From NCBI GenBank assembly GCA_900543165.1, contig UQQQ01000033.1, forward strand, positions 1 to 24,159: DNA of 24,159 nt. The letters run 5' to 3'. Source of the stretch: an uncultured Dialister sp. (GTDB lineage Bacteria > Bacillota > Negativicutes > Veillonellales > Dialisteraceae). Below the pieces are notes generated by a model, which saw nothing but the letters and a program-made list of their open reading frames with translations, did no database searches and was not told the origin of the DNA. How positions within the stretch are numbered: position 1 is the stretch's first letter; the number at the start of each line of letters is the position of its first letter. Positions 1 through 7,103 of the stretch are shown here, piece after piece. The position numbers were made by a program, and so were the translations under genes.

Positions 1-130
1 ATATAATTATCGAGATTATAACTGCTTCCCAATGCGACCGCTTGGATGGAAATCTCCCAAAGATACACTCCATGATTTCATCAAGTACGGTGTAACATAT
101 GTTTGACAAACCAACAAAGCAATAAAAAAG
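1..130. other. Left edge, no supported gene
   Basis: This stretch holds no open reading frame that can be defended and no RNA gene that I recognise. Short open stretches run off the window edge on both strands (about 30 codons on plus, similar on minus), so a gene fragment cannot be excluded. Neither matches a family known to me. Confidence 0.3.
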
Positions 131-367
131 GTTCAGGGTTAGCCTCCGAGCGTGCTAAGTTTGAAAGAAGGGATGAGTAGCTAGGGATTAGGAGTCTCAA
201 GTGACTGGTGACTAGTGACTGGCATGCCAGCGCATGGCATCGCCCTATTTATACTTCGCGGCGCTTCTATTTTTTTGCGCCGCACCTCCATTTCGCATTT
301 CTCATTTCTCATTCAAACGAAGCTTTCATCCGCAATCAAAGAGCGCCCCGCCCCGTGGGCTAACCCT
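131..367 (+). repeat. Mosaic intergenic repeat, copy 1
   Basis: The order here is: a GGTTCAGGGTTAGCC end, a word tract of GGGATTAG and GTGACTAG units (about 170-222), the module GGCATCGCC..TATACTTCGCGGCGC, a GCGCCGC partner that can form a hairpin, CATTTCTCATT words, and a GTGGGCTAACCCT end that touches the stop of the next gene. The same modules recur in spacers across the window. This copy and the one at 21747-22015 have the word tract on the left; the others are reversed. Confidence 0.75.
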
Positions 368-1069
368 CTAATCCTCGATCACCGGATGCTCATAGAGCTC
401 CTTCAGATCCTTTTCCAGGTGCTTCTCGATCGCTGCCTCAAGTGCTTCGATGGATTTCGCATCGTACTGATGAATGATGCCCGGGATACCCTTGGCGCGA
501 AGTTCGCCATAGTATTCATCGCGATACATATTATAAAAGAAAAGGATCCCCGTGTCTTTTTCTTCGCACTCATAGGCGGCGATGATGTAGGAGCCGTTCA
601 GTCCAAGGAGCGGCATTTTCGGCGCAATGACGCGCACATAGTGCCCGAGCTTCTCCGGCAGCAGCTCTTCATAGTCCCAGACCATGAAGCCCTTGCCCTC
701 GACCAGAATGGAGACCTTCTCGCGATGGATGAGCTCCTTCTCGATCGCTTCCGGTGTCAGCAGCTTCACAAGACGCTTAAATTCCTCAAAATCACCCGTG
801 ATGCATTCGATCTCCGTCAGCGTGATCATGTGCAGATCCATCTTCACCATGTAATCCGCTGTTTCCTCATCGTAGAGGACGCGGATCTTCCATCCATTCG
901 ACTTGTGAAACCAGCCGAAGGCATAATAAATGCGGTCGTGCTGCTCATCGATGGTGCGAAGCTCGTAGTCACCGATGACCGGTGGAAGCTCTTTTCCCTC
1001 GTACCAGGCAAGCAGCTTCTCGCGGCGCTCCGCCCGCGCCTTCTGTGTTTTTTCATCCACGTCAGCCAT
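368..1069 (-). CDS. Hypothetical protein, 233 aa
   Basis: I do not recognise this protein. It is rich in charged residues, with no signal peptide and no membrane segment, so it is probably cytoplasmic. The N-terminal 25 residues are Lys/Arg/Glu-rich and helical in character (DEKTQKARAERREKL). The rest mixes predicted strands and helices, with aromatic clusters (YYAFGWFHKSNGW near residue 50; FFYNMYRDEYYGEL near 180), and ends in a Glu/Lys helix. There are no Cys-rich, Walker or other catalytic motifs. The start is an ATG preceded by AGGAGC five bases upstream. Codon usage looks like that of its neighbours, and the frame stays open over its full length despite a long shadow frame on the other strand. 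It sits alone between two repeat-filled spacers, and the 3' side abuts a mosaic repeat rather than a hairpin terminator. It may be a lineage-specific Negativicutes protein. Confidence 0.72.
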   Translation of the reverse strand: MADVDEKTQKARAERREKLLAWYEGKELPPVIGDYELRTIDEQHDRIYYAFGWFHKSNGWKIRVLYDEETADYMVKMDLHMITLTEIECITGDFEEFKRLVKLLTPEAIEKELIHREKVSILVEGKGFMVWDYEELLPEKLGHYVRVIAPKMPLLGLNGSYIIAAYECEEKDTGILFFYNMYRDEYYGELRAKGIPGIIHQYDAKSIEALEAAIEKHLEKDLKELYEHPVIED

Positions 1070-1084
1070 GATGGCTCCTTTCTA

Positions 1085-1246
1085 AATGAGACTAGAAGAC
1101 TAGAAGATGTTAGACATTAGACATTAGACATTAGACTTCAGATTTCAGACTTCGGATTTCTGACCTCTGACTTCTGACCTCTGACTTCTAGCATCTGACC
1201 TCTAACTCCCGATTCCTAGTCACTAGTCCCCAGCCACTAATCCCAG
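1085..1246 (-). repeat. Word tract downstream of the lytic transglycosylase gene
   Basis: The tract consists of variable short words: TTAGACA repeated three times, TCTGACCTC/TCTGACTTC alternating, then on the minus strand GTGACTGGGATTAGTGG and GGGGACTAGTGACTAGG. It begins at the TGA stop of the transglycosylase gene (minus strand) and nearly reaches the start of the next gene. No hairpin terminator is seen here. Confidence 0.75.
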
Positions 1247-1843
1247 TCACTTCTCCGTCCGTTCTTTCTCTAGCCGGTCTCTGGCTGCGGTAACGGACTT
1301 CACAAATTCCCGCGTTTCCGGGAAGGGGATCTGGTTCAAATCAGAGAAGCCTTCCTTCCAGCCATAGTCCTTCATCCACTGGTCCACATTGCCGCGCCCC
1401 GCATTGTACGCGGCCAGCGCAAGGACTTCGTTATTGTAATACTCCTTCAAAAGGTAATTGATATACCAAGCGCCCAGCGGAATATTTTCCTCGGGACGCT
1501 CCAGACGGTTCGCCGGAAGACCGCTTTCCTCGGAAATCCACTCTGCGGTATCCGGCATGAGCTGCATCATGCCGATCGCGCCCACATGGGAGACCGCCTT
1601 TTTATCGAATTTGCTCTCCGTCAGGATGACAGCTTCCAAAAGAGCAGGCGAGATCTCTTCCTTCTTCGCGCTCTCTGAAATGAGGAGAGAAATCTCCCGC
1701 GAGGGACGCATGAAGGAAATGTCCGAAAGGATGTAGAGCACAAGGCCGCATAGAATGGCCAGAAGAAGGGTGAAGAGCATGGCTCCCGTATTTCCCTGAT
1801 GTCTATGGACTTCTCTCTTTTTCCGTTTCAACGCGGTTCTCAT
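1247..1843 (-). CDS. Membrane-anchored lytic transglycosylase (SLT domain)
   Basis: This enzyme cleaves the MurNAc-GlcNAc bond of peptidoglycan to leave 1,6-anhydro ends; such enzymes act in wall remodelling. Residues 1-20 are basic (cytoplasmic). Residues 22-44 are a hydrophobic signal anchor, which places the domain in the periplasm. The SLT domain follows: ILTESKFDKKAVS carries the catalytic glutamate (Glu76), then GAIGMMQLMPDTA, NIPLGAWYINYLL and ALAAYNAGRGNVDQW, which are the family's motifs I-III. The 198-aa length fits the short single-domain SLT/YjbJ-like group. The start ATG has AGGAGG five bases upstream. The last codon runs into a repeat tract: the TGA stop is itself the TGA of a GTGACTGGG word. 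It lies downstream of coaE, but a 430-bp repeat-filled gap makes co-transcription doubtful. Confidence 0.92.
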   Translation of the reverse strand: MRTALKRKKREVHRHQGNTGAMLFTLLLAILCGLVLYILSDISFMRPSREISLLISESAKKEEISPALLEAVILTESKFDKKAVSHVGAIGMMQLMPDTAEWISEESGLPANRLERPEENIPLGAWYINYLLKEYYNNEVLALAAYNAGRGNVDQWMKDYGWKEGFSDLNQIPFPETREFVKSVTAARDRLEKERTEK

Positions 1844-1867
1844 GGATGCCTCCTTTCATGTAAAAAT

Positions 1868-2276
1868 GATGTGGGATTCAGGGTTGTGGGATTCAGGGTT
1901 CAGAGTTAGCCTCTGGGGCGTGGTGCCCCTTTATTACATTTGAAAACCTCGCTTGAATGAGAAATGAGAAATGAGAAATGGCAGTGCGGAGCATAAAATG
2001 CTGGAAGCGCCGCGGAGGCTTGAAACGAGGGAAATGCTGATTAAATCACAGAGTCAGATTTTACAAGAATTTATATATATAGCTTCGCCATAACCCTCCT
2101 TACATAGCTCGCTATTCGCGTCAGGTTATTCCTCGCCATACATAAAAATTCAAGAGTAAAATCAGGCAACGATTTAATCAGTGTTCCCCTAGCGATTTTC
2201 TCGTATCGCAAACCTAATCCCTAGCTACTCATCCCTAGCTACTCATCCCTAGCTACTAATTCCTAGTCACCAGTCA
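1868..2276 (-). repeat. Mosaic intergenic repeat, copy 3, with nested insertion
   Basis: On the plus strand the order is: GATTCAGGGTT words, GTTAGCCTCTGGGGCGTGG, tandem AATGAGAA words (about 1950-1980), AAGCGCCGCGGAGG, then the long hairpin element at 2029-2188, then TAGCGATTTTCTCGTATCGC, and CTAATCCCTAGCTACTCAT words ending inside coaE. The uninterrupted counterpart is at 10372-10583. Confidence 0.78.
2029..2188. mobile_element. MITE-like long-hairpin element, about 160 bp
   Basis: The two ends are near-perfect inverted repeats: GGGAAATGCTGATTAAATC on the left, and the complement of GATTTAATCAGTGTTCCC on the right. Pairing continues inward through imperfect arms (TCAGATTTTAC against GTAAAATCAGG, and AGAATTTAT against ATAAAAATTC) to an inner TAACC/GGTTA pair. 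No open reading frame is present, so any movement would need a transposase in trans. A copy of the same mosaic at 10513-10548 lacks the element, which gives an empty site. I see no clear target-site duplication. Confidence 0.72.
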
Positions 2277-2891
2277 CTAGTCCCTAATATTCCTCATCCG
2301 TTCCTTCGCCTTCGCGAGGGCTTCTCTCACCTGGCGGCGCGTGTCTTCGACGGAGCGGCTGTTATCGATGATGACATCCGCGTAGTTCAATTTATTGCCC
2401 GTCGGCATCTGCTTATGGATGCGGTCCAGAACCTGCTCTCTGGTGAAGCCGTCACGGAGGGTGACACGCTCGATCTGCATTTCCAGCGGTACTTTGACGA
2501 TCCAGACCTCCTCTACGCGCAGCTGCCATGAGATTTCCAAAAGGAGCGGCATGTCGAGTACGACCAGATCATGGCCTGCCTCTTGGGCTTTCAGCAGCTC
2601 TTCCTGCGTGCGGTGCCAGATGAAGGGATGAATGATGGCATTCAGCTGCTGGCGTTTCTCTTCCTTCGTGAAAACGATCGCCGCCGTTTTCTCCCGATCG
2701 AGCGTCCCGTCTTCATTGAAAATGTCATCGCCAAAGGCGCGCCGGATGTCTTCCATCGCCGCACTGCCCGGCCGCACTGCCTCGCGCGCCAGCTTGTCCC
2801 CGTCAATGATGGGGATACCAAGTTCTTTGAGATAGGAGGAAACCGTGCTTTTTCCGCAGCCTACGCCGCCGGATAATCCGATACGATACAT
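2277..2891 (-). CDS. coaE: Dephospho-CoA kinase
   Basis: This enzyme catalyses the last step of coenzyme A synthesis: ATP-dependent phosphorylation of the 3'-hydroxyl of dephospho-CoA in the cytoplasm. The P-loop GLSGGVGCGKST is at residues 5-16 (Lys14), followed by GIPIIDGDKLAREAV (the substrate-site Asp), the HPFIWHRTQEELL lid region and VLDMPLLLE. The length of 204 aa is normal. The start chosen is the ATG at 2891, because family members begin right at MYRIGLSGG and a GGAAG lies 10 bases upstream; a longer frame to 2942 adds 17 residues with no family match. In Bacillus, polA-mutM-ytaF-coaE are adjacent; here coaE still follows polA, but mutM and ytaF are absent and a repeat fills the gap. 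The last codons (ATT AGG GAC TAG) are themselves a repeat word, so the C-terminus Ile-Arg-Asp is probably repeat-derived. Confidence 0.95.
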   Translation of the reverse strand: MYRIGLSGGVGCGKSTVSSYLKELGIPIIDGDKLAREAVRPGSAAMEDIRRAFGDDIFNEDGTLDREKTAAIVFTKEEKRQQLNAIIHPFIWHRTQEELLKAQEAGHDLVVLDMPLLLEISWQLRVEEVWIVKVPLEMQIERVTLRDGFTREQVLDRIHKQMPTGNKLNYADVIIDNSRSVEDTRRQVREALAKAKERMRNIRD

Positions 2892-2933
2892 AATGAGATA
2901 ACTTCCTTTGAATGATAATGAGAAAAGGGGGTA

Positions 2934-3207
2934 AGGGTTCAAGGTCCAGGGTTAGCCCGTGGGGCGGGTTGCCCTTTGATTACGTTTGAAAGTTTCGCTT
3001 GAATGAGAAATTAGAAATGAGAAATGGTGGTGCGGCGCGTAAAAATATGGAAGCGCCGCAGAATTTTGATAGCGCTTCGCGCCGTCGTCATCTCAAGCGT
3101 AGCCGAGAGATCTTCCTTGCAGAACGGTCAACGTTCCAATTGCGAAATTTCGATCACCGCTTGCTTCTAATCCCCAATCCCTAACCCCTAGTCACCAGCC
3201 TCTCCGC
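2934..3207 (-). repeat. Mosaic intergenic repeat, copy 4 (polA-coaE spacer)
   Basis: On the plus strand: GGGTTCAAGGTCCAGGGTTAGCC, CGTGGGGCGGGTTGCCC, tandem AATGAGAAATTAG words, GGAAGCGCCGCAG, a 28-bp palindrome (3087-3114), then CTAATCCCCAATCCCTAAC words and CTAGTCACCAG ending next to the polA stop. Its left end abuts the coaE start region. It occupies the position where mutM lies in related polA-coaE loci. Confidence 0.75.
3087..3114 (+). repeat. Covarying 28-bp palindrome, copy a
   Basis: The arms GTCATCTC and GAGAGATCTT flank the centre AAGCGTAGCC. The pairing bases are TCTC/GAGA. Other copies keep the outer frame and change both arms together (13079, 21853, 22738). Confidence 0.7.
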
Positions 3208-5784
3208 TCACTTTGTCTCCGCCCAGTTCTTCCCTTCATTGACATCAGCAAGGAGCGGGACTTTGAGTGTGACGACGGACTCCATCGTTTCTTTTAAGAG
3301 AGCCGCGATTTCCTCTTTCTCTTCCAGTGTCACTTCTGCGACCAGTTCATCATGGACCTGCAGAAGGACGCGGCTCTTATAGCGGCCCTTCCTCAGCTTG
3401 TCATAGACGGCGATCATGGCCATCTTCATGATATCGGCTGCCGTGCCCTGTATCGGTGTATTCATCGCCATGCGCTCGGCCAAAGAACGGCGCATGAAAT
3501 TCTTGCTGCGGATGTCCGGAAGCTCGCGATAGCGGCCGAAAAGCGTGACCGCTCGCCCTGTCTCTCTGGCCTCTTCGATCATGCGCTGCATGAAGCCCAA
3601 GATCTTCGGGTAGCGAGCATTGTACCTGTCGATATAGTCCTGCGCCTGCTTGGGCGTGATGCCGAGCTGCTTGGAAAGGCCAAATCCGCTGATGCCGTAG
3701 ATGATGCCGAAATTGACAGCCTTCGCATGGCTTCGCTGCTCGTCGGTGACTTCCTCGAAGGGGATGCCCAGCACTTCAGCTGCCGTGCGGCGGTGGATAT
3801 CCTCGCGGTTCGCAAAGGCAGCGATCAGGCTCTCGTCGCCGCACATATGCGCAAGGATGCGGAGCTCGACCTGCGAGTAGTCAGAAGAGATGAAGCAGTC
3901 ATAGCCCTCGCCCGGCACGAAAAGGGAGCGTATCTTTTTCCCTTCCTCCGTGCGGACAGGAATGTTCTGCAGGTTCGGATCCGAGCTCGAAAGACGGCCC
4001 GTAGCCGTCACCGTCTGGTTGAAGGAGCCGTGAATGCGGCCCGTTTCCTTACAGATGAGCTTCGGCAGCGCTTCAAGGTAGGTGGAAATCAATTTCGAAA
4101 GTGTGCGGTAACGAAGGATCTTCCCCACAAAGGGATAGCTTGCCGCCAGATTTTCCAGCACGTCCGCAGCGGTCGAGTAGCCTGTCTTCGTCTTCTTGCC
4201 CGCCGGCATCCCCAGCTTCTCGAAGAGGATATGTCCGAGCTGTTTGGGCGAATTGATATTGAACGGTTCCCCTGCCTCAGTGTAGATGTCTTTCACAAGG
4301 AGGCGCGCCTCGCTCTCCATGTCCGCCTTGACCTCCTGCCAGCGCTGCTGGTCCGTCGCAATGCCGGCCTTCTCCATCGCGACAAGCACCTTGACAAGCG
4401 GCTCTTCCACATCCGTAAAGAGTGTCATCACGCCAATTTCTTCGAGCTTGCGGCAGCACGGTTCATAGATCTTCGACAGGAAATCACCGATGAGACTGCC
4501 CTTGTCTGCGAAATCTTCCATCTCATCCGCAAAAACTTCGGGCACTTCATAGAGCCCTGCCATGTACGACAAGGGGTACGTCACACGCGCCGGATCCAGC
4601 AGGTAGGAGGCGAGCTGCACATCAAAGAGCGGCAGATGCTCAGAGGGAAAATCGGACTCCATGAGGGCTTTCGCATCGACAGTCACCACCGCTTTCGCTT
4701 TCGCGAGGGCTTCGGCGAGCTTCTCATACTGCGCCGGCCCCGCCGTGTACGCATGTCCCTCACACGCAACGACCGCAGACCTTGCCGTGAAGAAAGGCGC
4801 GATCCCATAGCGATCGATCACAAGGGCTGCGACCTTTTCGTCAAACGCCTCGTCCTGCCAGGGGATCGCCTTCACAAGCTCTCTCTGGCTCTTCTCTTTC
4901 TTCGCTTCCGCCAGTGCCCGGAAGCGCGGAAGGCCGGCAAACTGCGCAAGAAGATTGATCCCAAGTTTTTGGAAAAGGACGCGCATTTCCTCAAAATGAA
5001 CCGGCTGATGCATGTCTTCCAGAGATGTCTCCATCGGCACGTCACGCTTGATGGTGGCAAGGTCATAGGAAAGATAGGCCAGCTCTTTATTTGCGGTAAG
5101 CTTCTTTCCCTGCGCGCCTTTGATTTCGCTCACATGTGCATACAGATTATCCAGATTGTCATACTGCGTGATGAGCTTCAAAGCCGTCTTCTCGCCGATC
5201 CCCGGCACGCCGGGGATATTGTCAGCGGTATCCCCCATGAGCGCCTTCATGTCGATCACCTGACGCGGCTCAATGTGGTACTTTTCAAAGACCGCTTCCG
5301 GCGTCATGGCTGCCATATTCGTGATGCCCTTCTGGGTGAGGAAGACCGTCGTCTGGCGGCTGGAAAGCTGCAGCGCATCGCGGTCGCCCGTCACGATATT
5401 GACCGGCATTTCCTTTTCATAGCGAAGCGAAAGCGTCCCTAGGATGTCATCCCCCTCGTAGCCGTCGAGACTGTACACCGCGACACCCATCACCTGCATC
5501 ACGTCACGGATGAGGTCAAACTGCGGCACCAGCTCATCCGGTGCCGGCTTTCTCGTGGCTTTGTACCCCTCGTACATCTCCGTGCGGAAGGTGTGACGGT
5601 CCTTGTCGAAAGTCACTGCCATATACTCCGGATCCAGATCACGATAGAGACCGAGCAGCATCCGCAGAAATCCATAGACCGCGTTCGTCGGGATCCCATC
5701 CGGCGATGTCATAGTGGGCGGCAGCGCATAGAACGCGCGATATAAAAGGCTACTGCCATCGATGATGACCAATTTCTTTTCCAT
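3208..5784 (-). CDS. polA: DNA polymerase I
   Basis: This is a family A DNA polymerase with 5'-3' exonuclease; it removes RNA primers and fills gaps in replication and repair. There are 858 residues. The N-terminal 5' nuclease (about 1-290) shows DGSSLLYRAF, VTGDRDALQL and the helix-hairpin-helix GVPGIGEKTALKLI. The middle domain (about 300-460) resembles a 3'-5' exonuclease, but the first Asp-x-Glu metal site is missing; only FDVQLASYLL is left, so proofreading is probably lost, as in Bacillus and Taq. The polymerase domain has motif A (SSDYSQVELRILAHM), motif B (RSHAKAVNFGIIYGIS) and motif C (LLQVHDELVAE). The start is the ATG at 5784, with GGAG six bases upstream, in preference to an ORF extension to 5808. 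An extended -10 promoter lies at 5840-5845 and a perfect 8-bp inverted repeat sits in the leader. The gene ends next to a word tract rather than a terminator. Confidence 0.97.
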   Translation of the reverse strand: MEKKLVIIDGSSLLYRAFYALPPTMTSPDGIPTNAVYGFLRMLLGLYRDLDPEYMAVTFDKDRHTFRTEMYEGYKATRKPAPDELVPQFDLIRDVMQVMGVAVYSLDGYEGDDILGTLSLRYEKEMPVNIVTGDRDALQLSSRQTTVFLTQKGITNMAAMTPEAVFEKYHIEPRQVIDMKALMGDTADNIPGVPGIGEKTALKLITQYDNLDNLYAHVSEIKGAQGKKLTANKELAYLSYDLATIKRDVPMETSLEDMHQPVHFEEMRVLFQKLGINLLAQFAGLPRFRALAEAKKEKSQRELVKAIPWQDEAFDEKVAALVIDRYGIAPFFTARSAVVACEGHAYTAGPAQYEKLAEALAKAKAVVTVDAKALMESDFPSEHLPLFDVQLASYLLDPARVTYPLSYMAGLYEVPEVFADEMEDFADKGSLIGDFLSKIYEPCCRKLEEIGVMTLFTDVEEPLVKVLVAMEKAGIATDQQRWQEVKADMESEARLLVKDIYTEAGEPFNINSPKQLGHILFEKLGMPAGKKTKTGYSTAADVLENLAASYPFVGKILRYRTLSKLISTYLEALPKLICKETGRIHGSFNQTVTATGRLSSSDPNLQNIPVRTEEGKKIRSLFVPGEGYDCFISSDYSQVELRILAHMCGDESLIAAFANREDIHRRTAAEVLGIPFEEVTDEQRSHAKAVNFGIIYGISGFGLSKQLGITPKQAQDYIDRYNARYPKILGFMQRMIEEARETGRAVTLFGRYRELPDIRSKNFMRRSLAERMAMNTPIQGTAADIMKMAMIAVYDKLRKGRYKSRVLLQVHDELVAEVTLEEKEEIAALLKETMESVVTLKVPLLADVNEGKNWAETK

Positions 5785-5807
5785 AATATTCTCCGTATCA
5801 CAATTCA

Positions 5808-5824
5808 CTGCGCCAATGGCGCAG
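5808..5824. promoter_or_regulatory. Inverted repeat in the polA leader
   Basis: A perfect repeat CTGCGCCA-A-TGGCGCAG lies between the polA -10 element and its ribosome-binding site. A second small repeat, GGCATTTTTGCC, follows at about 5824-5835. It could be a leader hairpin close to the RBS or an operator. Only the symmetry is seen; the role is inference. Confidence 0.4.
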
Positions 5825-5839
5825 GCATTTTTGCCATAT

Positions 5840-5848
5840 ATTATAACA
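5840..5848 (-). promoter_or_regulatory. polA promoter (extended -10)
   Basis: On the minus strand the sequence reads TGTTATAAT, a perfect -10 hexamer with the TG extension. No good -35 box is found 16-18 bases upstream, which fits an extended -10 promoter. It lies about 55 bases before the polA start. Confidence 0.5.
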
Positions 5849-5885
5849 TATCTATAGAATAAGTTGGCTCCCCCAAGACAATGCC

Positions 5886-5975
5886 TGCTTGAAGCCTGAA
5901 GACTCTAAGACTAGGAGAGTGGAAGACTGGGAGACGTCAGGTATCAGATGTCAGATGTCTAACGTCTGACTGCCA
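5886..5975. repeat. Word tract between polA and the tRNA terminator
   Basis: This stretch has short variable words such as GAAGACT, AAGACTAGGAGAG, ATCAGATGTCAGATGTCT and AACGTCTGACTG. It is like the tract at 1085-1246 but without the other mosaic modules. Confidence 0.6.
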
Positions 5976-5982
5976 TCCAGAC

Positions 5983-6020
5983 ACAAAAAAGCTCATCCAA
6001 TGGATGAGCTTTTTCTCATT
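5983..6020 (-). terminator. Terminator of the tRNA operon
   Basis: A perfect hairpin, GCTCATCCA and TGGATGAGC, is flanked by an A-run on the left and a T-run on the right. It can therefore stop transcription from either side. It directly follows tRNA-Leu(CAG) on the minus strand. Confidence 0.9.
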
Positions 6021-6024
6021 TTAG

Positions 6025-6109
6025 TGGTGCGGTCGGAGAGATTTGAACTCTCACGGATTACTCCACTACCGCCTGAAGATAGCGCGTCTGCCAGTTCCGC
6101 CACGACCGC
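6025..6109 (-). tRNA. tRNA-Leu (CAG)
   Basis: The acceptor stem GCGGTCG pairs with CGACCGC, followed by discriminator A and encoded CCA. The anticodon stem CTATC/GGTAG holds the loop TTCAGGC, giving anticodon CAG. A long variable arm is present, as expected for leucine. It is the last gene of the tRNA operon. Confidence 0.95.
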
Positions 6110-6148
6110 ATATAAAATTAAATTGAGGGAATCAAGTAGAAAAAAGAG

Positions 6149-6234
6149 TGGTGCGGCTGGTGAGACTTGAACTCACACGATCGAAAGATCACTACCCCCT
6201 CAAAGTAGCGCGTCTGCCATTCCGCCACAGCCGC
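6149..6234 (-). tRNA. tRNA-Leu (GAG)
   Basis: The acceptor GCGGCTG pairs with CAGCCGC, with encoded CCA. The anticodon arm CTACT-TTGAGGG-GGTAG gives anticodon GAG. A long variable arm contains GATCTTTCGATC. The body is closely similar to the adjacent Leu(CAG) gene, which suggests a local duplication. Confidence 0.95.
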
Positions 6235-6239
6235 AGGAA

Positions 6240-6315
6240 TGGTGCCTCAGAACGGAATCGAACCGTTGACACAAGGATTTTCAGTCCTTTGCTCTACCAA
6301 CTGAGCTACCGAGGC
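6240..6315 (-). tRNA. tRNA-Phe (GAA)
   Basis: 76 nt including encoded CCA. The acceptor is GCCTCGG, the D-arm is GCTCAGTTGGTAGAGC, and the anticodon loop TGAAAAT gives GAA. The T-loop is GGTTCGATTCC. Confidence 0.96.
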
Positions 6316-6324
6316 AAATAAAAG

Positions 6325-6401
6325 TGGCGACCCGGATCAGATTTGAACTGACGATCTCCGCCGTGACAGGGCGGCATGTTAGACCACTACACCACCGGGC
6401 C
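6325..6401 (-). tRNA. tRNA-Asp (GTC)
   Basis: 77 nt including encoded CCA. The acceptor GGCCCGG pairs with CCGGGTC by one G-T pair. The anticodon arm CCGCC-CTGTCAC-GGCGG gives GTC. Confidence 0.95.
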
Positions 6402-6404
6402 TTT

Positions 6405-6480
6405 TGGTGGGCGATAACAGGATCGAACTGCTGACATTCTGCTTGTAAGGCAGACGCTCTCCCAGCTGAGCTAATCGCCC
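6405..6480 (-). tRNA. tRNA-Val (TAC)
   Basis: 76 nt including encoded CCA. The acceptor GGGCGAT pairs with ATCGCCC. The anticodon arm TCTGC-CTTACAA-GCAGA gives TAC. It starts only three bases after the end of the next tRNA. Confidence 0.96.
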
Positions 6481-6484
6481 ACAT

Positions 6485-6559
6485 TGGTGACCTGTGGGGG
6501 ATTCGAACCCCCGAACCCGCCGTGAAAGGGCGATGTCTTAACCGCTTGACGAACAGGCC
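6485..6559 (-). tRNA. tRNA-Glu (TTC)
   Basis: 75 nt including encoded CCA. The acceptor is GGCCTGT. The anticodon loop CTTTCAC gives TTC. The T-arm is GGGGGTTCGAATCCCCC. Confidence 0.96.
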
Positions 6560-6564
6560 ACATA

Positions 6565-6640
6565 TGGTGATCCACCCGCGACTCGAACGCGGGACACCTT
6601 GATTAAAAGTCAAGTGCTCTACCGACTGAGCTAGTGGATC
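6565..6640 (-). tRNA. tRNA-Lys (TTT)
   Basis: 76 nt including encoded CCA. The acceptor GATCCAC pairs with GTGGATC. The anticodon loop CTTTTAA gives TTT. The D-arm is GCTCAGTCGGTAGAGC. Confidence 0.96.
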
Positions 6641-6643
6641 ATT

Positions 6644-6718
6644 TGGCAGGGGTAGTAGGATTCGAACCTACGCATGACGGAGTCAGAGTCCGTTGCCTTA
6701 CCGCTTGGCGATACCCCT
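6644..6718 (-). tRNA. tRNA-Gln (CTG)
   Basis: 75 nt including encoded CCA, with discriminator G. The acceptor AGGGGTA pairs with TACCCCT. The anticodon arm ACGGA-CTCTGAC-TCCGT gives CTG, the rarer glutamine anticodon. A TTG isoacceptor is presumably elsewhere in the genome. Confidence 0.95.
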
Positions 6719-6720
6719 AT

Positions 6721-6796
6721 TGGCTCCTGAAGCAGGGTTCGAACCTGCGACATCGTGATTAACAGTCACGCGCTCTACCGGCTGAGCTATTCAGGA
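6721..6796 (-). tRNA. tRNA-Asn (GTT)
   Basis: 76 nt including encoded CCA, with discriminator G. The acceptor TCCTGAA pairs with TTCAGGA. The anticodon loop CTGTTAA gives GTT. Confidence 0.96.
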
Positions 6797-6829
6797 ATCT
6801 ATAGAAACATCTTACGATGTAACCAACTA

Positions 6830-6904
6830 TGGAGCGGAAAACGGGACTCGAACCCGCGACCCCAACCTTGGCAAGGTTGTGCTCTACCACTGAGCTACTT
6901 CCGC
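6830..6904 (-). tRNA. tRNA-Gly (GCC)
   Basis: 75 nt including encoded CCA. The acceptor GCGGAAG pairs with TTTCCGC. The anticodon arm CAACC-TTGCCAA-GGTTG gives GCC. It is the first gene of the operon, about 20 bases after a perfect promoter. Confidence 0.96.
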
Positions 6905-6924
6905 ATTTGATTAACAGCAATATT

Positions 6925-6952
6925 ATTATATCACAGTTTTGTCTTTTGTCAA
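6925..6952 (-). promoter_or_regulatory. tRNA operon promoter P1
   Basis: The boxes are TTGACA and TATAAT with 16 bases between, both perfect consensus, on the minus strand. Its -10 box is 21 bases before the tRNA-Gly gene. Confidence 0.88.
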
Positions 6953-7008
6953 GTCTCATTTTTTCGAACTCAATCGATGTGAGTCTTGACGTTTCAGCGA
7001 CGGTTGAT

Positions 7009-7037
7009 ATTGTATCATATCGTTCCGTTTGTGTCAA
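7009..7037 (-). promoter_or_regulatory. tRNA operon promoter P2
   Basis: TTGACA and TACAAT with a 17-base spacer on the minus strand, about 84 bases upstream of P1. Nothing between P2 and P1 looks like a gene or terminator. Confidence 0.75.
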
Positions 7038-7103
7038 CAGGAAATTTTCATTCAGTCAAGATGTTCATTTCGCTGTCAGCACTCTCGCTGTGCGACGAAG
7101 GTT

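Noticed and set aside
215..1120. 301-codon plus-strand frame over the first gene
   Set aside because: Its start lies in a mosaic repeat and its body is antisense to the 368-1069 gene, which has a proper RBS.
1085..1246. CRISPR array or telomere-like tandem repeat
   Set aside because: Units are short (6-10 bases) and variable, with no regular spacers; there are no cas genes.
3352..5442. 696-codon open frame on the plus strand opposite polA
   Set aside because: It is the antisense shadow of polA, whose family motifs are complete; the translation is His/Arg-rich with no recognisable domain and no RBS.
6281..6613. Open frames across the tRNA cluster
   Set aside because: The DNA is fully explained by tRNA genes; the ORFs are chance readings.
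6025..6904. rRNA genes next to the tRNA operon
   Set aside because: No 5S, 16S or 23S sequence is seen on either side; the cluster is bounded by a promoter region and a terminator.
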